From assembly GCF_036324505.1 (NCBI RefSeq), contig NC_086368.1, positions 4,226,021 through 4,290,020 on the forward strand: a stretch of DNA of 64,000 bases. Direction: 5' to 3'. This document shows, piece by piece, positions 11,561-39,333 of the stretch. Within the stretch, counting starts at the first letter, position 1. Every line of letters begins with the position of its first letter. A program made the position numbers and the translations under genes. This DNA comes from Eleginops maclovinus (taxonomy: Eukaryota; Chordata; Actinopteri; Perciformes; Eleginopidae). The notes below the pieces were generated by a model. The model searched no databases, had not been told where the DNA came from, and saw nothing but the letters and a program-made list of their open reading frames with translations.

Positions 11561-13020
11561 TCTTACAACTGTTTCTACCTTTTAAGGTGTATTGAAGTCT
11601 TAACGCCAAGTAGAACGTTTTATTTACCTGAAATACATCTGTTTTCCCTGGTTCATGTTGAACACACACACTGATGAGGGGTCATTGTGATCAGGTTCTC
11701 AGCGTACCTCGTGAACCTCCACCTCACACACATCCCCAGGGTTTGTCTTTGTTCAATGAGCTGAACCCAGAGCAGGTAGAACCTCTCTCCACACTACAGC
11801 GGATCACTCTTTATTTCATGTGGAGATCTGATTCTGTCCGGGATCCTGCAGGAAGTCACAGTTCTGACTGCATTCACCCAGAAACAAATAACAAATAAAC
11901 TGAATAACTGATAAACCATATATCTTTAATAACTCCTACAAAAAGTCTGCTGAGACTCTCATTTTTAACAAAGAAATGCTGAATTTCAATGAAATGTTCA
12001 AATAAAATAGAAAGTAAACTAAAACCCAATTAATAAAGGTTTGTCCCGTCACTGGGGCACATTATATGGACGCTAATGAAGGTAAAAAGGCTTTTCTATA
12101 AAAATTGAAGATTTTTAAGGAATAATTTGTATAAAATGGAGAAAAAACAACACTTGAATCTGATTAAGAGGTCCTTCTCGTCCAGGGTAGTGTTAGAATG
12201 CTTCATTGATATGGATTCACTATTTTTGCAAATGTTTGCTTTAAATACCTGTAATGATCTTTTATCATTTATTGCACATGTTTATATATATATCATTCTA
12301 TGTTATTGAATATTTTATTCACATGTTTACTTTAACTTCTTATCATTATATCAATGTTATTATTTTACATTATTTAATCTTTTTTTATTGCACATTTTTA
12401 CTGTGACTTTGCTCTTCATATATGTAGATTTTATTTTGCATTTTTACTATCTATTATATTTTATCTATTTTTCACTTACCACAATTCTAAAATATGTTTT
12501 ATTCAATTTTCTTTTTCTGTACATTTAATCTTTACCTTCTTTTGTTCATATGAATATCATGTATGATGTTTTATGACGGGGGTCTCGTGCGTCAGACAGC
12601 ATTCTGTGTTTCTGAGTGTAGCAGAGGTGTCTCCTTATAGGACGGGTTTCTGATGCCTTCTCCTGGTTTTCTAAATGTAACATTAGCCCTGCCCTGTCCG
12701 TGCTGTGGTTTTTGTGTTTCCATTTCAACCCTCCTCCCAGATTAAGAGACAGCAGAGCAGGGTTATTTAGGAATTGATGGTCTGATGACATTAATATAAT
12801 GGCTACTCTGACTTGTTCTTTTTGGCTCAGTTTCTCAGCGAGACAATTTACAATTTGCATTTAAAGTAGGGCTGAGAGCAGCCTGAAGCCTCTGCTGAAA
12901 GGAGCTGACTCCGGTTCAAATACTGATAAAAATGCTCATTTGACTTGAGGATTGTATGGTCAGAAATATGAAACTGGCTTTATGTAGAAATGTAACGTTG
13001 CATGTAACTGTAGCATTATT
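11560..13020. other. Gene-free stretch
   Basis: Somewhat higher GC at 11690-11890 and 12570-12760, but no frame with splice sites or a recognisable domain. AT-rich elsewhere. Confidence 0.5.
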
Positions 13021-13029
13021 ATTTTTTTA

Positions 13030-13210
<181 letters not shown>

Positions 13211-13265
13211 ACACAGATCTAAGCAGTACTATAACGTAGGATATTGTATATAAATTAGGTGTTGG

Positions 13266-13333
13266 AGGGTTAGGGTTAGGGTTAGGGTTAGGGTTAGGGT
13301 TAGGGTTAGGGTTAGGGTTAGGGTTAGGGTTAG
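13266..13333. repeat. Interstitial telomeric repeat (TTAGGG)n
   Basis: 68 bp, about 11 perfect copies of the vertebrate telomere hexamer, on the + strand as agggtt. Unique-looking sequence resumes on both sides. Confidence 0.98.
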
Positions 13334-13874
13334 TTGGTACATATTGAACTCTACTCTGCATTCTTTCTTTTTCTGTTTAAACTGCAACTACTTTGCTTAC
13401 TTGAATATTGCATCCATAGTGTTCTATGTTTCGGTATATTTTGATATTAGTAGGTTGGCCTATTAGTATTTTAACTGCACATTTTATAGTGTGTAATTTA
13501 TAGAGGCAATATGTTTTACTTTTGTTATAATGCTGCTTTAACAAAACAACATTTTGGATAAATAAACTATATTTAATCTAATATCATTTAAGTCATCAAA
13601 TAATATTAATAAATAATAAGTCACAAAACGCTTTCATAAGGCAGAGTTGGAATTGTATCTTAATGTAGTAAACGTTTAAATGTAGTAAATAATGCAGTGC
13701 AATAATGAACCAATAATGTAATATAGGACCACATTTGATTTATCTCTCTCTCTTTATTTTAATTGTAAAATAACATGGAGCAGCTGTCTTTAAATCCAAA
13801 GTCCTGCGTGATAAATGAATTATTCAGTTGTAAAAAGTATTTTATTCCAATTTTATCTGATTAAATAAACATTA

Positions 13875-13938
13875 AATGTATATTAAATAAATACAATATT
13901 GTATTTATTTAATGTATATTAAATAAATACAATATTGT
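13875..13938. repeat. AT-rich tandem/palindromic repeat
   Basis: A 36 bp unit starting aatgtatattaaataaatac and containing its own inverse (caatattg, gtatttattt) is repeated nearly twice head to tail. Confidence 0.85.
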
Positions 13939-13939
13939 G

Positions 13940-15195
13940 CCTGTGTTCTTGGCATGAGGGCAATATTTTTACTCTGTACTATTGCTGAACTAATTATGAT
14001 TTGTATTATTCTCTATTAACTTTATGGAATTTTCCGATGAATGGAGGTAAACTCAACTATTTACTTAAATAAATAAATATCTTCCTTTAAAATACCATCA
14101 CTTAGAGCAGAGAACTGTTTAAAACATTGCCATAATAATCATTTCAATATTTCACAAAGTTCTCCTAGACCACAGTGGTTTTCCCCACAGCAGTGTGTTG
14201 TTATTCAAATCATTCATTTACTTTCAAAGTATTTAAGATCGCTCAATGACATCTGTGGCGTCTTCACGTTGAACACTAGATCTTTGGTGAATGGGACCGG
14301 ACAGCGATGCATGTGAGGCACACTTCCTGCTCACTTCCTTTCTCCTTTGTTTCCTCTCGTCCTGGCACACAGGCATCTAGAACGTCTTCATTAGTAGTGT
14401 CCATGAGTGTTCTGAGGCTTTCTTTCTTCCTTCCTGTTATACTTTTGTAATGTCAGCCCACGGAGGGAAGCTTCTGATTTTATTAAAGCCAAACAGACCT
14501 CTGTGCTGTTGGTTCTGGAAAAATAAAACCTTGAGTGTCTCCCTAACAGTCCTGCGTCATGATCGGAGTAACTTTAGGGGCTTTTGAAGGAAATATTCAG
14601 TTCTGAACTTAGAATAAAAACACTAAAAGGCAATGGACGGAAGACAAGTAACAGGACAGGAAGTGTGCACACCAAAACGCAGTTTAACCCTCTGCACCAC
14701 CCTCTGTTTCTGACCTGTTAGTAGCTTTTTATTTGCTAAATAAAACCTGATGAATCATTCCTGCAATATGTTTTCCATCATGGCGGCTTGCCACGTTCCT
14801 AACACCTCGTTAAAAACATTTTATTTGTCCTCAGAATAACACGTGGAAGTCAGGAGTCTCAGTAAAGTCAGAATGATAAACAGCCCTAAAGCTGCCGTCA
14901 GTCTTCAGAGCCGTTCATCATCCTGACTTTACTGGACTTCTCCTACTTTATATTCATCTGGAAAGGTTGACTGCGTTTCATATTTAGGGTGAAGTAAAAT
15001 AAAATTCCTGAACGAGAAGGGCTTTGAATAAAATAAAAAGCTGGGGGAAGTTGCGTTTTTTCATTTATTCCTTGTATTAAACCAGGCTGCACTCTCCCTG
15101 TTGGAGGACATATTCCGTTAATAAACCATGTCACTTTTAAAGAAGCAATTACATATTTATCTTCTTACAGATGAAATGTTGAATTCAGATGTATT
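13940..15195. other. Gene-free stretch
   Basis: No supported exon, RNA gene or transposon. Some moderate-GC patches (14260-14420, 14770-14940) have no exon signature. Confidence 0.45.
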
Positions 15196-15310
15196 TAAAG
15201 GTCCCCTATTATCCTATTTTCCAACAATATATTCCAGGTCTTAGATATATACAGAACATGTCTCTGATTGGCTGAAACACCAAACAGTAGAGGTCTCTAC
15301 AGACTAGCAT
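15196..15310 (+). mobile_element. MITE fragment, 'AAAGGTCCCCTATTAT' family
   Basis: Begins aaaggtcccctattatccta, matching the left terminus of the complete element at 45824-47294. It continues with subterminal sequence (ccaggtcttagatatataca, gattggctgaaacacc) and no right end is seen. Confidence 0.6.
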
Positions 15311-16043
15311 GAGCGGAGATTTCAAGGCATATTTCTAACAAGGCTTTATGTAATTGTTGTGTCTTATCACCCTCGGTGTACACGTCGGTATATTCCGTCT
15401 ACTGTTATGCTGTCTCTGTACTTTTCTTTATATAATTTATTTATTATTATTTAATTTGAATTTGTTTTATTTTTTCCTTTGACCTAATTTATTTATTAAA
15501 AAAAGGGGTACATATTGGTATCATGCTCCTTCTTGATTGTGTTACCCTGTGAAAATTCAATATATATATATATTGAAAACAAGCTAATAATACCAGAAAT
15601 TCTGAAGTTTAAAGAAAGCGTTGAGTTGTTTTTGCTCTGTTTAGTCAGGTTAGTTGTGTTTAGTATACATAAAATAAAATATTGTGTGTCTTTTGAGTCC
15701 TGACTGAGTAACTGTGGTAACAGCATGCTATAATAGGGATGTTTGTTCTTGCAGAGCATGACATGAGATGATTCATCAAAGCTTTTATGATGTATTCATA
15801 TATTCGGACCCTCCCTTATTCATAACTTCTTCCTCAAATTGGGACTTAGTGACTCTACGGTCTGATCCTGCTGAACAAATGCATCCATATGTACAGCTTA
15901 TCCTATAATTCTATATGATAGATCAGTACTAGCATCTTTATGTTAATGTTGAGGCGCTGAGAGACAGGTTATGACGTCACTGAACGTGCTGCTGCTGACA
16001 ACAAACCGCCCTCTGCTGGGAAAAGAGGTGTAGTGAAGCAACG

Positions 16044-16154
<111 letters not shown>

Positions 16155-16159
16155 GTACG

Positions 16160-17155
16160 GTTCTTTTATGGGCGTGGGTGAGAAGCCAATTATGCATTCA
16201 TGCTATCTCTGTTCCCGTAGACCAGGGATGTAAGACTCTTCTTAAAGGTAAGGTATTTATAAAATTAGGTACATTTTAGACTATGTTGTGTTTTACATAA
16301 TAATATAAGGCTTTAAACAACATTTGTAATTTTAAAAAGTATTTTGGTTCCACCATGTTGGTACGTATATCATACACCAACACGGGCAATACGAGGTTCC
16401 CAGAACCAATTGTGGAATTCCCCCGAACTGTCTTTGTGCATACAATTTATGGGAGAAAATGTGTGTGCGTGTCCAATGTGTGTGTGCTCACAGGAGGTAA
16501 TCAATAACAATGTATGCCTCACTAAGTGACATGTGTCCGTTCATAGTGGCCCCCAGCGTACTTCAGAGTTGTTATACAACATCCGACTGCCCACCATGTG
16601 GCCCCTGAACGACATCTTCTCTGCACACTCCATGACCTCAGAGAGTAACTAACTGTATTATGAACCGATTTAATACACCACAACACCAAGGTAAAAGGTG
16701 AGCTCCTGTTGGATCAGAGGTCACAGGTCGCTCCCTCTCACCTCTGTCCAGCAGATGTTCAGAGTGGTTCAGGAAATTATTTTGAAAAGTGGATATCTTC
16801 ATCAGATCTGCTGCTCCCACATCTGCTTTGTGTTTGGTCCACTAACTCAATTTCTATAGCTGACTGGGAGCTGGTAGTGCTGCCTGAGGACAGAGATGTT
16901 ATCAGCTGTTCAGCCAGCGGCCAAACAGCAGCTTCCTCTCCAGTAAACCCCCCCAGAGAGCACAGCACTGAAATCTGAGAGAACCAATCCACTGCCACCA
17001 GGGGTATTTCCTTACAGTTAGATGATTTAACAAACCCACATGCCGTCCTGCTGGTTATGCTGTTCTACTTACTGATTGGTGCAGATGTAAATCAAACTGA
17101 ATGTTTCCACTTTTCCCCACAAATCCTGCCATCACCTTCAACTGTTCAGACTCTA
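16160..17155. other. Gene-free stretch
   Basis: Overlapping open frames on both strands at 16709-16998 show no recognisable domain and no plausible splice context. A decayed repeat is possible but not demonstrable. Confidence 0.45.
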
Positions 17156-17481
17156 AGGACAAGATGTGCTGTGTAATAAAGCAACATTATGGACAGTTTT
17201 CTTTAAAAATCCCCTTTTCTCTTGCATTGTGATGCCAGACGGACCTGTGAGAGGGAGACAAGTCTGCCAGACAGTTCTTGTAACATAACTTAACTTTGGT
17301 TTTAGACTTTCTGAATCTAATCAAAGTCAATCTAATTGTCTGACTGATCATAGGACACAATTACAAAGAGATATGTGATTTGATTGAACACCTGTTGCCT
17401 CCACTTCTTTTTTCTTGAGATCTGTCCCTTGAGAGGAGGATAAAATGAAAGGGAGATGTACCAATTAAATGTGCTGTGCAA

Positions 17482-17700
17482 TAAAGGTCCCCTATTCTGC
17501 AAAATGCACTTTTCAATGTCTTTAATACATATAGATGTCTCCCCTGTGTGTCTCAGAAAGTGAGAGCATTAAAAGTTGTCTCTCTGTCCCACCTGATCCA
17601 AGTATGTGGAAGCCGCTGAAAACTAGGGTCATAAGTGATGTAAACTTCCCTTTTGACATCATTTGTGGGTTGTAGGGAGACCGTGCTTCCCCCTCCTGGG
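17482..17700 (+). mobile_element. MITE fragment, 'AAAGGTCCCCTATT' family
   Basis: aaaggtcccctattctgcaa followed by aatgcacttttc matches the left end of the 45824-47294 element. No right terminus is present; LINE sequence begins after about 17700. Confidence 0.7.
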
Positions 17701-18036
17701 TCGACGTCTGTGGAATCATCTTCCAGAGAATAAAAGGACCTTTGCATCACTCGGTTTTTAAGAAAAGCCTTAAGACCCACCTGTTCCGCACTGCGTTTTA
17801 CGGACTGCCCTTTATTTTATATGCTAACCTTTTGTTTTCTCCCTCTTTATCTTTTTAAAACTCACTAGTTTGTTTTAATGTATTTTATTGAATATGTTTC
17901 TTAGATTACTTTATATTTTATTGTATTTTTTCCTCATAGCATTATGAAGTCCTTTGAGATGACGTTGTCTTTAAAGTGTGCTCTACAAATAAATTGTATT
18001 ATTATTATTATTATTATTATTATTGTTGTTGTTGTT
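17700..18036 (+). mobile_element. 3' end of a LINE (CR1/L2-like tail)
   Basis: A frame near 17752 reads SVFKKSLKTHLFRTAFYG, the common C-terminal phrase of fish L2/CR1-clade reverse-transcriptase proteins. It is followed by a 3'UTR ending in 'gtgctctacaaataaattg' and an (ATT)n tail at 17998-18024, then (GTT)n. 5'-truncated. Confidence 0.75.
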
Positions 18037-18499
18037 AGGGCATTAGCAACTAACCAACCAAGGTAAGCCCCCTCCCACCCTCTTACCTGAATCCCCTCCC
18101 AACAAAATTGTCATGAACACTAAAATAATCATCTGTCAGGTCATAAAACAGAAAGGAAACTGATATTTGATTGGGGATGTGTGATTTGGCCCCTTTAAGG
18201 GGAGGATGCAAGGAAAGGAATAGTGTGTTATTCATGGAGAGACACGTGCTTCATTTGTGTTTTAAAATGTTTAAGAATATCACGAGAGACTAAAAAATCT
18301 TTGATTGTTTGGGAAGTTTATAAAACAGAATATTTCCAATAACCTCCAACTCTTTAGACCTGGGAGCTGTGCATACTATCACTACAATGCGTGCCTTGCT
18401 AAGAAATAAGATATGCTGTGCATTAAAGCAACATTATGTTACTTTTCCCCCTAAAAAAATAACAATTATTACTTTTGCATTTTGATGCTTGACAGTTTT

Positions 18500-19670
18500 G
18501 TACTTAATTTGCTTGATTTAGAGTTCCTTGCAAAAATATTCAACCGTTTTTTTATTTAATTTAAATGTTGTTGCATCACCATATGGATTTAAAATGCAAT
18601 TTGTAAAGAAAATCAATATAAATCAAATGGCTTTTATGTAATAAGTAAATCATAACTGGTGAAGTGGAATGCAAAATGCAAATAAAATAATGTGAAGGCC
18701 CTGTTTAGGATGTGGTGCTATCTTCAGAAGGCTCATACTTAGTTTAATAAAGCCCACCTGTGTGCAATTTGGGTGTCACATGATCAAACTGGCCCGCATT
18801 AAAGCTATTATAACAGAAATGGAAACCACAAGAAACCTGTGGGCAGAGAGCCGGCAGAAAAGCAATCAATCAGAGGCAACAAAGAGTGTCCAGAACACAT
18901 TTAAACTTTCAACGCTTTATTCCATTTTTTATTCCAGCAATGTCTTTTTTCTGGCCTGTTTTCATACAGCAGCTTTGAAGGCTTCATGAAAGAGGGTGAG
19001 CAGTTCTTCATCTTCTGAAGCATCACATCCGCTCTCTCTGATTAATGCTCTCTCTCTGGACAGGTCTGTTGTGGCGCCATATCCTGTCCATTTTGTTATA
19101 ATAACTTTAATGGAGCTCCGTGAGGTCATGTGACACTTAGATCGCTCACAGGCTCACTTTGATTGGTTGCACCAGATCATATTTAGGCACTCGATACAAA
19201 GAGGGTGAAAACATCTGCAAAACAAATGTTTGTTTTAGAATTTTACTTTAGCATCCAGCTGCTTAAACCCCGTTTACTGTGCAGTACAACCTGTTGAGCC
19301 GTGCAAAAATATTCGGGATTGTTACCCTCTACATATCGGGGACTGACCTGGTTTGCAGTACAGGAAGTTATACTGCATATATTAGTTTGGCATATTTGTA
19401 TATTTTACTACAATATGCACATTCTTACTTCATATCTTACGTGTTCATTATATTTTATTGAACATTTTTAACATATGTATCATTATACATTTTAGTACAA
19501 TGTGCACATCTTAAAATCAAATCTTGCAAATTATTGCACATTTTTACTTTGACTTCTTATGGATTCTTTTTTTTAATATATATATAAAAAGGAGCATCTG
19601 TCAAATTTAATTCCCCCAAAGGATAAACAACATTTGATTCTATACGCTTCACCCCTGCAGAATCCCAACT
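18500..19670. other. Gene-free AT-rich stretch
   Basis: No exon or recognisable transposon is supported. Small open frames here lack homology that I can see. Confidence 0.45.
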
Positions 19671-19675
19671 TTTAC

Positions 19676-19862
19676 AGCTGTAGCTCAGTCTGCAGGGACT
19701 TGACTTTGGAGCCGGATGGTCATTGGTTTGATACCTGGTACGGTCTGGATAAAAAAAGAACAAAAGCTGGAGAGTTGCTAGTTCACCTCCTCAGCACTTC
19801 TGAGGGATCCTTGAGCAAGGAACTGAACCCCTAACTGATCCCGGGCACTGAAACCTGGCAGC
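19676..19862 (+). mobile_element. tRNA-derived SINE
   Basis: RNA polymerase III promoter boxes are visible: A box tagctcagtctg (19681-19692) and B box ggtttgatacc (19725-19735), at tRNA-like spacing. The body carries the phrase 'ccttgagcaaggaactgaac' (about 19809), which is widespread in fish SINEs. Confidence 0.8.
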
Positions 19863-19869
19863 CCATTCG

Positions 19870-20540
19870 TTTAGAAACCCGTTAAAAAATGCATGCGATT
19901 GCGTATGTTGAGTATGTCAGCCCTTCTGTGTAACGCTCATGTTTTAGTCCCGTGTGAACTTGCTCTGGATACTAACAGAGTGAAAAGTGAATTCCCCTTT
20001 GGGATTATTATAGTATGTGTTATTCTCCCACAGACGGCAGAGAGGATACCAGACATTAGGGCAGAGAGAGGCGCAGTCATACAGAGGCCTGAAACCTGCA
20101 GCGGTCCCAGAACCCTGCCACAACTAAACACAGCCCTTTCCCATGTAATGGTTTGTTCCAATGATTGACACTACTTTCAAAACTAAGTCAAACGACCCAT
20201 AATGCTTTGTTACAGTGACTATAAGCCACGCTGCAAGAGTGTGTTGTAAGAGTTGGACCATGAAGCTGGCATTTTAACTGAAGGCAGTTTATAGAAAGGA
20301 AAACAAAACGTTTAAAGTGCGTGTTCTTTTCTAAAACACTCGCTTGTTCTGGGGTTCTGTCCCCCCCCCCCCAAAAAAAAGTGTTTTAATCCATGTTTCA
20401 AATTACACTCTACTTTCTGTGTGTCTTTTAAGACACACGTGTGTTTCAGTGTGAAATCCTCATTATGAACGGTCGAAGGACTCCTGAGTCGTGAAATACA
20501 TTTTACAGCCCAAGCACAAGAGAAACGATTCAGATTCAAC
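19870..20540. other. Intergenic sequence downstream of ahcy
   Basis: No gene recognised. Contains a C10-A8 run at 20361-20378. Confidence 0.45.
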
Positions 20541-20544
20541 ATGT

Positions 20545-21474
20545 TTTTTATTATTCTCATTTGTCACACTTTCAGTCCATCGTTTACAGGCAGTTGAACC
20601 CCGGCTGTAACCGCTGAGAAATGAGCCGCCACTTTAACGTCACGCTGACAGTGAGAAATGACAGAAGTGGAGGTCGGGGCGTTTAAGCCCTCTGCATCAA
20701 ATTAAATACATTCAAAAACTATTAAGACTTTTTTTTTTTGGAATCAGGCAGAACATGACGTGCTTTGGTGGATATTTTGGCAGCAGTGCTTCTCTTTACG
20801 CCGGACTTTCAGTAAACACATCCAGAAACAGAGAGCATCTTCAGCTTTCTGTAAGTGCTAACAGAGGGCAGCACTAATGCACATACTTGGAAGAAGGCCG
20901 CTGTACACTTAACCGTTTAAGTTTTAATCACCTTCCACCTCGAGACAGAAGCGCTCAGATAGAAAAGCATCAGGGTGTGTTTTTTTCCATAAAGGACAGG
21001 GAATGACAAACAGAGGAAGTTTCTAACAGCCACTGTATAAATGTTTCAGAAGAGTAATGATGAGGAGGAAAGAGGAGGTCTGCAGATAGTGGCCTTTTAA
21101 TGTTAAAAAAAGATGGATTTAGAGGTTTCAACACCCTTTGCCTGCTCCTGATTAGAGCTGCACATCAATGGAAACGTAATCAAAATTGTAACAGACTGAT
21201 GCAATATTTAATTGCAGGAAGCACAAGGCTGAATATGTGTTCCTATATAAAGCCTCTTTAATCAAGTCCGAGCCGTTTGATCTCATAAAGCAGAACTAGG
21301 TGTTTCTAAACTTCTTGGATCCACAGTATATTAAAAAGGTGAGGAAACAAACACAACGGTCTCAAGTTGACATACGAGGTCCAAAATGTGCAGCCCCCCA
21401 AACTACACCCAGCTACACAAATACCAATCCATCCACACTTCCTCCTCCTCTCCTCCTCCAAAGGGGTAGGGCGC
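20545..21474 (-). other. ahcy: Probable 3'UTR of ahcy
   Basis: Downstream of the stop codon on the - strand with no competing feature. TTTATT at about 20547 reads AATAAA on the gene's strand and could be the poly(A) signal. The boundary is an inference. Confidence 0.5.
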
Positions 21475-35730
<14,256 letters not shown>

Positions 35731-35990
35731 GGTTGTTTTCTGGTGTGTTGTTTTGGGAAGGTTTAGTGCAGCCTAGCCGACGAACAGAGTCAGAGAGGGA
35801 GGGACAGACACATGACGGCTCGCTTTTTATTGTCGAGGCCACATTCAAACCGGCTAACGCGAGGGGATGGCTCGAACCCGGATCTACTCTTGCTTTCTAT
35901 TGGCTGCCGAAGCTCCCGCCCCGCGTGTTGGTGATCTTATTGGATGAGGGTGTATGTAGAAAAGACAGCCAATCATAGCTCGAGTTCCAG
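35731..35990 (-). promoter_or_regulatory. ahcy: ahcy promoter and 5'UTR
   Basis: Immediately upstream of the ATG. Two CCAAT boxes on the gene's strand (ATTGG at 35899-35903 and 35939-35943 on +), another CCAAT on the + strand at 35969, and a GC box (ctcccgccccgcg, ~35913-35925). No TATA box is seen, as expected for a housekeeping promoter. The transcription start is not determinable. Confidence 0.65.
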
Positions 35991-35999
35991 TGTGTGGGC

Positions 36000-36019
36000 G
36001 GGGGGGGGGGGGGGGGGGT
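36000..36019. repeat. Poly-G run
   Basis: About 20 consecutive G just upstream of the ahcy promoter. Length is likely unreliable in the assembly. Confidence 0.9.
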
Positions 36020-36529
36020 CTAAATGCTGGAAACGGGTATAACGTTTGTCTGTTTTAAAAAATATATATAAATGAATCTAGTCCTCATTCTAGGACTTTA
36101 AAATGTATTTCATTGAAAAATATATGTTTTCATGAAGATTTTTGGAAGTACCACAATGTTTTGTATGCCATGATGAATAAGCATGAATAAAGATATTAAT
36201 GCTGAGTGTTATAGTAGCTACAGATGCAACATTAAAATCATACACTGTGTTGTACTCCTAAGTACTAATAATAGCCATTGCCTAACCTCAACTCTAACCC
36301 GGCCTTTGATCCACACTGGACCCTGTTTTAGTTTCACTGAGGGCAATAAAGGTCCTCACACATTATTTCACAACAACATTTCATCTTGACTCTTAATACT
36401 TCAATTAAACTCAATTGTTGTGGGTTTTCGGAGGCAGTGCACAGGAATATTTCCACCATTATCAGTGGATTTACACACTTAAAACTCTGCACTAAATATA
36501 GAGGAAAGTATTTGTAAGTATCCTTTCAG

Positions 36530-37026
36530 CAGTGGTGGAAAGTACATGTACCCAAGTATGGTACTTAAGTACAATTATGAGGCACTTGTACTTGACTAGA
36601 GTATTTTCCTTTACTGCACCTCTATTCTTTTCCCCATTTTAAAAGCCAATATTCTGTTATTTACTCATTTACTTATTATTAGGTAATACAATAAATCTAC
36701 AAATAAATACACATAATATATTCAACATATTATAATTATAGTTTAAGGTATCCAGCATCAGTATACAAAGTAATTAAAATGAACTCCACCCTACCAGCTG
36801 TGATAGATAATAATGCATAAACATCCAGTATTTAAATATATATGATTCTGAAATCGGCCATAACGAATGCTCATACTTTTGGTACAAAAATATATTTGGA
36901 TGTCAATACATTTGCACTGCTGCTAAAGTAAGAGCATAAATACTTTTACATTTACCAGATAAATTCTACAAATTAGTAATGCAACTTTTACTTAAGCTAA
37001 AGATCGGATTTATTCATCCACCTCTG
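36530..37026 (+). mobile_element. Non-autonomous DNA transposon of the 'CAGTGGTGGAAAGTA' fish repeat family
   Basis: Starts cagtggtggaaagtacatgt and ends with sequence whose reverse complement starts CAGAGGTGGATG, giving imperfect terminal inverted repeats. The body carries the characteristic 'acttgtacttgactagagta' and 'cttttacttaagc'. No clean target-site duplication. Ends resemble hAT MITEs. Confidence 0.65.
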
Positions 37027-37169
37027 AATTTTGAATTGAAATACTGTTATTTTGACTGAACTATAATGTGTGTTCATTCCACATTGAATATATATATATT
37101 CATTGTGGAATGAACAAAAATAACGGTTGAAATGCAATGTGTAAAGATTACTCACTGAATAGTGTTATT

Positions 37170-37500
37170 TGTTTATCTTAGGGCTGGGCAATAGTACAAT
37201 ATTACATCAATATGGTTACAGAGACTTTAGAGATGTGACATGGTTACATAACATAAGTGTCTTATTCGTGTTTCAAAGGCATCAATACAGTGAAGCGATG
37301 TCATTTACAGGAGTTACAAGTCCGTTAAAGCTGTGGCATTACTCACTTTTACCCACTGAGCCATTATACCTGCTTAACTTCTCATTATTTCTAAAAAATA
37401 ATTGTGTTAATAGTTCCTGAAAGCACCCTCCAATATTGTCGCATTATTAATATACGATATTTAATTAGAAATATTGTGATATTTTATTTTGCCCTTCTTT
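37170..37500 (+). mobile_element. Diverged repeat starting 'agggctgggcaata'
   Basis: The phrase agggctgggcaatagtacaa and later 'aatattgtcgcattattaat', 'tacgatattt' are typical of a widespread vertebrate hAT-like MITE end. No matching right terminus was identified. Confidence 0.4.
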
Positions 37501-37599
37501 GTATGGACAGCACCTCACTTTTTCTTCACTCAGAAAGGGAACTAGTCATTTTTCATGTTTCCTCCTCAAGCTTATATTTTAATACGTGCTCCAAACACA

Positions 37600-38880
37600 C
37601 ATAAGCATACACAAATATGCACCGTACAAGAAGAACCAGAGCTGCGTTTCAACCGTTAAGAAGAATAAATATCACCAGTAAACAAATGAAAAGAAATTGG
37701 TTAAAATGGACTTGATAATAAATTGGTTGATAACTTTATGAACTCAAAAAGGAAGGAATGAAAAACAGGGAATGGAAAAAATGACCACAAGAATTAGAAA
37801 TAAAGTGTAAATCTTTGAGGAAAAATGGGGGAAATGGCTCAGATATAGAACACACAAAACAAGGACCCTCAAATTAGATGTGATGAATAATGTTTAAATG
37901 ATCTGTTAAACATATGTTATGTTTCTGAATTGATGTTTATCATTCTCTTTTTTCGACTTCTCCTTTCCCCTAATTTTTATTCTATTGCAATGCTTTGTAA
38001 CAACAAAGGAAGCATTAAACTGGTGTTGCTGAAAAAATTACAATAAAAAAGTCTCAAGTTCTTGTTATTGTATATTATTATATGTTAAACTGTACAGTAT
38101 TTTTTTTATTATATACGCATTATAACAGGGAAGTGAAAGGTGTCAGAGTGAGTGAAACACAGGACAGGACGGGGAAGAGTTCACACAAGGTTAAAACAAA
38201 CTAAACATGTAAGTAAGAGAAAAAATACAAATAAAATCAGTATATTAAGTAAAGCTGGTCGCTGTGGTGACTACGCTGAGGCAGAAATGCAGGGAAGGAA
38301 AGCAAGGGGCTATACTGAGCCCACTGGTAGAAACATTATACATGCTATATTTAGGAGCCAGTTTCAAGCAGCAGAGGGTCACCCTATATCTTTCAGGTGT
38401 TGCAGGTCAAAGGTTAAAGGATGTTTATCACCCAGAGGCTGCAGGGAGGGAACTCATATCTGTAAAACAAACGGCTGTCACCAAATAACTGTAGTTAATT
38501 ATATTTAAATCACAGGAATATCAAGAAGGCAAGCAAAAACTGCCATAGACTACTAAAGTATAATAGTTAAAATAAATATCTATAATGTAAAGTATCTCAC
38601 AAAAAAAAAGATGTTCAAGATCTTCTTTAGGGAGGTAAGAAAAATCCCTTCTTAAATTCTCCATTGTTTATCTGTTGACATAAAATACAGCGGGAGCAAC
38701 AAATTACATGTCACAGGATAACGTATGAGGTTATACAGAAAAATGAACAGTACTCTTTTATGTACAGTTACATGAAAAAAAACATAGCTAATCAGATTAC
38801 TGTTTCGTTTAAAATAAATTGGGGATTACTAGCAGGATTACAATACTATAAAAAACAAAAAAGAGCATAAAGCATCTGTT
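37600..38880. other. Gene-free stretch
   Basis: Short open frames (for example 38152-38508) have no recognisable domain. AT-rich intergenic sequence. Confidence 0.45.
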
Positions 38881-38889
38881 GTAAAAAGA

Positions 38890-39200
38890 GCAGATTTCAT
38901 TTTCAAGTACTTGGAAGCTTTACTTGAGTAAAAGTACAATACTTTAGTCTTAAAAAACTACACTACAAGTAAAAGTTATTTTATTCTGTAAAAGTACAAA
39001 AGTATTGGCATCATAATGTACATAAAGTGCAAAAAAAGTACTCATTCTGCATAATGACCTAATTCAGATTCATATAAAGTATAGAAGTAATATCAGCTAA
39101 ATGTACTTCAGGTATGAAAGGTAAAAGTAGTCGTCATACAGAATGGATATCTTCACAGTATTATATTATTATGGCTATTATATTATCCTGTTTTTTATCA
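38890..39200 (-). mobile_element. Fragment of the 'GTGGTGGAAAGTA' repeat family
   Basis: Dense in agtactt/ttacttgagtaaaagtacaa phrases shared with 36530-37026 and 58502-58780; orientation is probably reversed. Confidence 0.55.
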
Positions 39201-39298
39201 CTAACACATACATGTAGGAGCATTACTTACATACCTGCAAACTCAGAAGGGCTGAAAAAGGTGACAAACTAAACTGTTGTAGGGGGTCTGGGGGCATC

Positions 39299-39300
<2 letters not shown>

Positions 39301-39333
<33 letters not shown>

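Larger units (their letters stand above)
17160..18495. repeat. Repeated module 'TGCTGTG-wwTAAAGCAACATTATG' (two copies and a partial third)
   Basis: 17163-17240 and 18410-18490 share 'atgctgtg..taaagcaacattatg', followed by T/C-rich sequence and 'ttgcattktgatgc'. A partial copy at 17469-17484 (atgtgctgtgcaataaag) runs directly into another MITE start. Probably a MITE family inserted next to related copies. Confidence 0.6.

Noticed and set aside
16709..16998. Overlapping 89- and 73-codon frames on opposite strands
   Set aside because: No recognisable domain, no splice context and no partner exons.
36000..36019. Poly-G run as a G-quadruplex regulator of ahcy
   Set aside because: A pure homopolymer of uncertain length upstream of the promoter; no G-tract spacing supports a specific quadruplex.
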